A stretch of 64,000 nt of DNA from Flavobacterium beibuense. GTDB taxonomy: Bacteria > Bacteroidota > Bacteroidia > Flavobacteriales > Flavobacteriaceae. Made by a program: the position numbers and the translations under genes. The DNA lies in NCBI RefSeq assembly GCF_004151245.1, contig NZ_JUIW01000005.1, forward strand, positions 1 through 64,000, given 5' to 3'. This document shows, in pieces, positions 61,203 through 64,000 of this stretch (the stretch's first letter is position 1; each line of letters starts with the position of its first letter). The notes under the pieces are model-generated. The model saw nothing but the letters and a program-made list of their open reading frames with translations, was not told the origin of the DNA and searched no databases.

Positions 61203-62504
61203 ATGAAGAACTTTGTAGAAGAGCTAAGATGGAGAGGTATGATACATGATATCATGCCCGGAACCGAAGAACAACTGAATAAAGAGGTTACAACGGCGTA
61301 TATTGGCTTTGATCCAACTTCAGATTCACTGCACATAGGTAGTTTAGTGCCTATTATTATACTGGTGCATCTACACAAATGCGGGCACAAGCCTATTGCG
61401 CTTGTGGGTGGTGCCACAGGTATGATAGGTGACCCTTCGGGCAAGAGTGACGAAAGAAACCTGCTTGATGAGGAATCGCTAAACAAAAATGTGGAAGGAA
61501 TTAAAAGAGTGCTTTCCCGTTTTCTTGACTTTAATGCCAAGGAAGCAAATGCTCCGGTACTGGTTAACAACTACGACTGGATGAAGGAATTCTCTTTTAT
61601 CGGGTTTGTGCGCGATGTAGGCAAACGTATTACCGTAAACTACATGATGGCAAAAGACTCGGTTAAAAAGAGGCTTACGGGTGAGGCAGGATCAGGCATG
61701 TCGTTTACTGAATTTACTTATCAGCTTATTCAGGGTTACGATTTCTATCATCTTCACAAACATTATAACTGTATGCTTCAGCTGGGTGGTAGCGACCAGT
61801 GGGGTAATATAACTACCGGTACCGAGCTTGTAAGAAGAATGAATGATGAAGGCGCTAAGGCTTATGCCATGACGACTCCGCTTATAACTAAGGCCGACGG
61901 TTCTAAATTTGGTAAATCGGAAGGTGGGAACATCTGGCTTGATGCCGATAAGACTTCTGTGTACAAGTTTTACCAGTTCTGGCTTAATACCAGTGATGAT
62001 GATGCTGAGAAGTATATTAAGATATTCACTTTCCTTCCGCAGGAAGAAATTGAGCAGATTATAGCGGAACATAAGCAGGCTCCGCATTTAAGGGTGCTTC
62101 AAAAAAGACTTGCTCAGGAGGTAACTACATTTGTTCACTCTAAAGAAGATTTTGAAGATGCGGTAAAGAAAGCCGAATTTGTTTTCTCTAATTATGACCG
62201 TGAGGCTATTGAGAACGAAAGTGAAGAATTCTTTACAGATATTTTTGGTGAGTTCTTTACGGCTCCGGTAAAAAAATCGGTACTTACACAAGGTGAGGAT
62301 ATCGTTGTGGTACTAAGCGATATTACAGGTATATTCCCTTCAAGGAAAGAAGCAAGAAAATCATTAGCAGCTAACGCTGTTGCTATCAATAAAGTGAAAG
62401 TTGATGAAAGCTATGCTTTGAGTACTAACGATTTGCTTTTTGGTAAATACATCCTGGTTTCTTTTGGTAAGAAAAAGAATTTTGTTGTTCCTGTAGAGGA
62501 TTAA
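61203..62504 (+). CDS. tyrS: Tyrosyl-tRNA synthetase
   Basis: 433 residues, class I. The HIGH-type motif is SLHIGSLVPI (about 43-52) and the KMSKS-type loop is SKFGKSEGGN. The tyrosine-binding YQLIQGYDF and GGSDQWGNITTG are also clear. A C-terminal S4 domain (from about 360, FPSRKEARKSLAANAVAIN) binds the tRNA. Length and S4 placement match bacterial TyrS. Monocistronic with its own -7 element and a terminator shared with the sulfatase. Confidence 0.97.
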   Translation: MKNFVEELRWRGMIHDIMPGTEEQLNKEVTTAYIGFDPTSDSLHIGSLVPIIILVHLHKCGHKPIALVGGATGMIGDPSGKSDERNLLDEESLNKNVEGIKRVLSRFLDFNAKEANAPVLVNNYDWMKEFSFIGFVRDVGKRITVNYMMAKDSVKKRLTGEAGSGMSFTEFTYQLIQGYDFYHLHKHYNCMLQLGGSDQWGNITTGTELVRRMNDEGAKAYAMTTPLITKADGSKFGKSEGGNIWLDADKTSVYKFYQFWLNTSDDDAEKYIKIFTFLPQEEIEQIIAEHKQAPHLRVLQKRLAQEVTTFVHSKEDFEDAVKKAEFVFSNYDREAIENESEEFFTDIFGEFFTAPVKKSVLTQGEDIVVVLSDITGIFPSRKEARKSLAANAVAINKVKVDESYALSTNDLLFGKYILVSFGKKKNFVVPVED

Positions 62505-62540
62505 TAAATATAAGTTGCTTAGTTGCAAAGTAACTTTATA

Positions 62541-62572
62541 AAAAAATCCGCTCATTGAGCGGATTTTTTTTA
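62541..62572. terminator. Bidirectional terminator between tyrS and the sulfatase gene
   Basis: AAATCCGCTC-ATT-GAGCGGATTT (62544-62566), with A- and T-runs. Core and loop are the same as in the hairpin at 44241-44263. Confidence 0.92.
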
Positions 62573-64000
62573 TTTCATAGGAGTACCCCTTAGTTTTTTA
62601 AAATTATCGTAGGCTTTGTCTACTTTTTCTTTAGGAGTGGTTTCAAATTCTTTGTCAGTTACTTTATACTCTGCCTGAAGCTCTTTTAGCCTTGCATGTA
62701 GCTCTTTCTGGATGCTGGCATATTCCGGACTGTTATAAATATTATGCTGTTCCTCAGGGTCTGTTTTAAGGTCGTACATTTCCCATACATCAATGTCGTC
62801 ATAAAAATGGATTAGCTTATAACGGCTTGTTCTTACACCATAATGCCTTTTTACCATGTGGAAAGCCGGGTAGTCGTAATAATGATAGTAAAGGGCATCT
62901 CTGAAGTTGTCATCCTTTATGGTGTTTTCCAGCAATGGCCTCAATGATTTGCCCTGAAAATCGGACGGTATCTGTACGCCGGCATAATCAAGGAAGGTAG
63001 AGGCGAAGTCAAGGTTTTGGGTCATGCCCGAAACAATTTTTCCTTTCTGTATTTTTTCAGGATACTGTATAAGTAATGGCTGTTTCATGGATATCTCGTA
63101 CATAAAACGCTTGTCAAACCAGCCATTTTCACCCATGTAAAACCCTTGGTCAGAAGTATAAACCACAATAGTGTTTTCGGTTAGTCCGTTTGCGTCAAGG
63201 TAATCCAGTATTTTACCTACGCCTTCGTCTACAGAAGCGATTGTTGCAAGATAATCCTGTACATAGCGTTGGTATTTGTATTCTGCCAGTTCCTTACCAT
63301 GAAGGTTAGCTTTGTGAAAAGCATCGTTTTTTGCCTGATAGGCCGAATCCCATACTTTGCGCTGTAACGGGGTCATTCTGTCAAAGTCATTCGTCCACGG
63401 GTTGTGTGCAAGTTCAGGGCTTCCTTCTTTTTTAGTCATTTTAAGGTCATGTCCCTCATACATATCATCATAAATGGTCATAAGCTGCTGTTGTGCGGCA
63501 GGCTGTCCTTCATGTTTTACATAATAAGTGTCGGGTATAGGGAATTGTATAGTGTCGTACATGTTTAAATGACGAAGGGCCGGCATCCAGTTGCGGTGTG
63601 GTGCTTTGTGGTGTACCATTAAAAAGAAAGGCTTATCTCCTTTTGCATTTTTATCCATCCAGGCAATACTTTTATCGGTAATCAGGTCGGTAGCATAACC
63701 GTCGGTAACAACTTTGCCTTTTGTAGTTATAAACTCGGGATTGTAATAATTGCCCTGATCGTTCAGGATGTCCCAATGGTCAAAACCTGTAGGGTCTGAT
63801 GAAAGGTGCCATTTCCCTATAACGGCCGTTTTATAGCCTGCTTCCTGTAGGTATTTTGGTAATGTGTTTTGTGTGTTGTCAAATTTATCGCCGTTCATCC
63901 TAAAACCATTCATATGGCTGAATTTTCCGGTAAGTATGGTAGCGCGGCTAGGTCCGCAAAGGGAATTGGTGCAAAAATTATTGGTAAAAAGTGCCCCGTT
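62570..64000 (-). CDS. Sulfatase, formylglycine-dependent (5' end outside window)
   Basis: At least 477 codons; the frame runs open to the window edge, so the N-terminus is missing. The sulfatase signature C-G-P-S-R appears at the edge (TNSLCGPSRATILTGKFSH), so the catalytic formylglycine would be made from this Cys. Other parts of the fold are AVIGKWHLSSDPTGFDHW, FFLMVHHKAPHRNWMPA and VVYTSDQGFYMGENGWFDK. It ends with a DUF4976-like C-terminal part (YDLKTDPEEQHNIYN). It removes sulfate esters, probably from a polysaccharide. The signal peptide lies beyond the window. No glycoside hydrolase is adjacent inside the window. Confidence 0.93.
   Translation of the reverse strand, partial: NGALFTNNFCTNSLCGPSRATILTGKFSHMNGFRMNGDKFDNTQNTLPKYLQEAGYKTAVIGKWHLSSDPTGFDHWDILNDQGNYYNPEFITTKGKVVTDGYATDLITDKSIAWMDKNAKGDKPFFLMVHHKAPHRNWMPALRHLNMYDTIQFPIPDTYYVKHEGQPAAQQQLMTIYDDMYEGHDLKMTKKEGSPELAHNPWTNDFDRMTPLQRKVWDSAYQAKNDAFHKANLHGKELAEYKYQRYVQDYLATIASVDEGVGKILDYLDANGLTENTIVVYTSDQGFYMGENGWFDKRFMYEISMKQPLLIQYPEKIQKGKIVSGMTQNLDFASTFLDYAGVQIPSDFQGKSLRPLLENTIKDDNFRDALYYHYYDYPAFHMVKRHYGVRTSRYKLIHFYDDIDVWEMYDLKTDPEEQHNIYNSPEYASIQKELHARLKELQAEYKVTDKEFETTPKEKVDKAYDNFKKLRGTPMK

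Noticed and set aside
62570..64000. Start of the sulfatase at the ATG at 63913
   Set aside because: The CGPSR active-site motif lies upstream of that ATG in the same open frame, so the gene continues past the window edge.

Overview
The window reads as chromosomal DNA of a Bacteroidota member, most likely a Flavobacterium-like Flavobacteriaceae. Support comes from the many families largely restricted to that phylum (DUF4271, DUF4296, DUF3098, DUF5686, DUF5777), a type IX secretion C-terminal domain, PorT-like and TonB-dependent outer-membrane proteins, LeuS with Bacteroidota-type insertions, and repeated TAnnTTTG promoter -7 elements. Most of the window is ordinary core and envelope genome. 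There is no CRISPR array, intact insertion sequence or prophage.

Layout. 1-2.3 kb: tail of an OmpA-like gene, queD, a 2OG-Fe(II) oxygenase, a crotonase-fold enzyme and tRNA-Ala(GGC). 2.25-3.63 kb: an AT-rich segment bounded by a 66-69 bp imperfect direct repeat of the tRNA 3' end plus its terminator, holding one secreted orphan and one decayed gene; it looks like an integration or duplication scar. 3.7-9.2 kb: rlmF, a marR-arr pair (rifampin ADP-ribosyltransferase), an arsR-AHSA1-DoxX-DUF4256 operon behind a double palindromic operator, a YegP-like protein, and two tandem cystatin-like proteins that share a palindromic upstream element. 9.4-15.4 kb: an orphan lipoprotein, an M20 amidohydrolase translationally coupled to an alanine-racemase-fold enzyme, and a three-gene outer-membrane beta-barrel operon.

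15.6-20.6 kb is the clearest functional unit: a TonB-dependent receptor, a purple-acid-phosphatase-like enzyme and a beta-propeller phytase, probably for scavenging phosphorus from phytate. 20.8-23.0 kb follows with an OB-fold protein, a DUF5777 barrel, a CxxCH lipoprotein and a YceI protein, a plausible envelope redox or carrier module. 23-35 kb: a 1139-residue outer-membrane protein, small membrane proteins, an AI-2E-family permease, a PorT-like barrel, a PAP2-like protein, rpoN, a lipoprotein gene cut by one in-frame TGA, and asnS.

35-64 kb: a T9SS-exported LTD/CotH protein, a Gdx/SugE-type exporter, a DUF5686 protein, pyrH-frr, a patatin, a thioredoxin-like protein, a YiiX-like hydrolase, ftsX-DUF3098-uppP-truB, leuS, a zinc peptidase, an Lrp regulator near saccharopine dehydrogenase, DUF423, pckA, DUF4271-hemD, a GT2/pyrC/DUF4296 operon, an epimerase, tyrS, and a sulfatase cut by the window end.

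The best leads for new biology are the cystatin-like pair with its shared element, the DUF5777/cytochrome/YceI module, the phytate locus, and the scar beside tRNA-Ala. No wholly new system can be proven from sequence alone.
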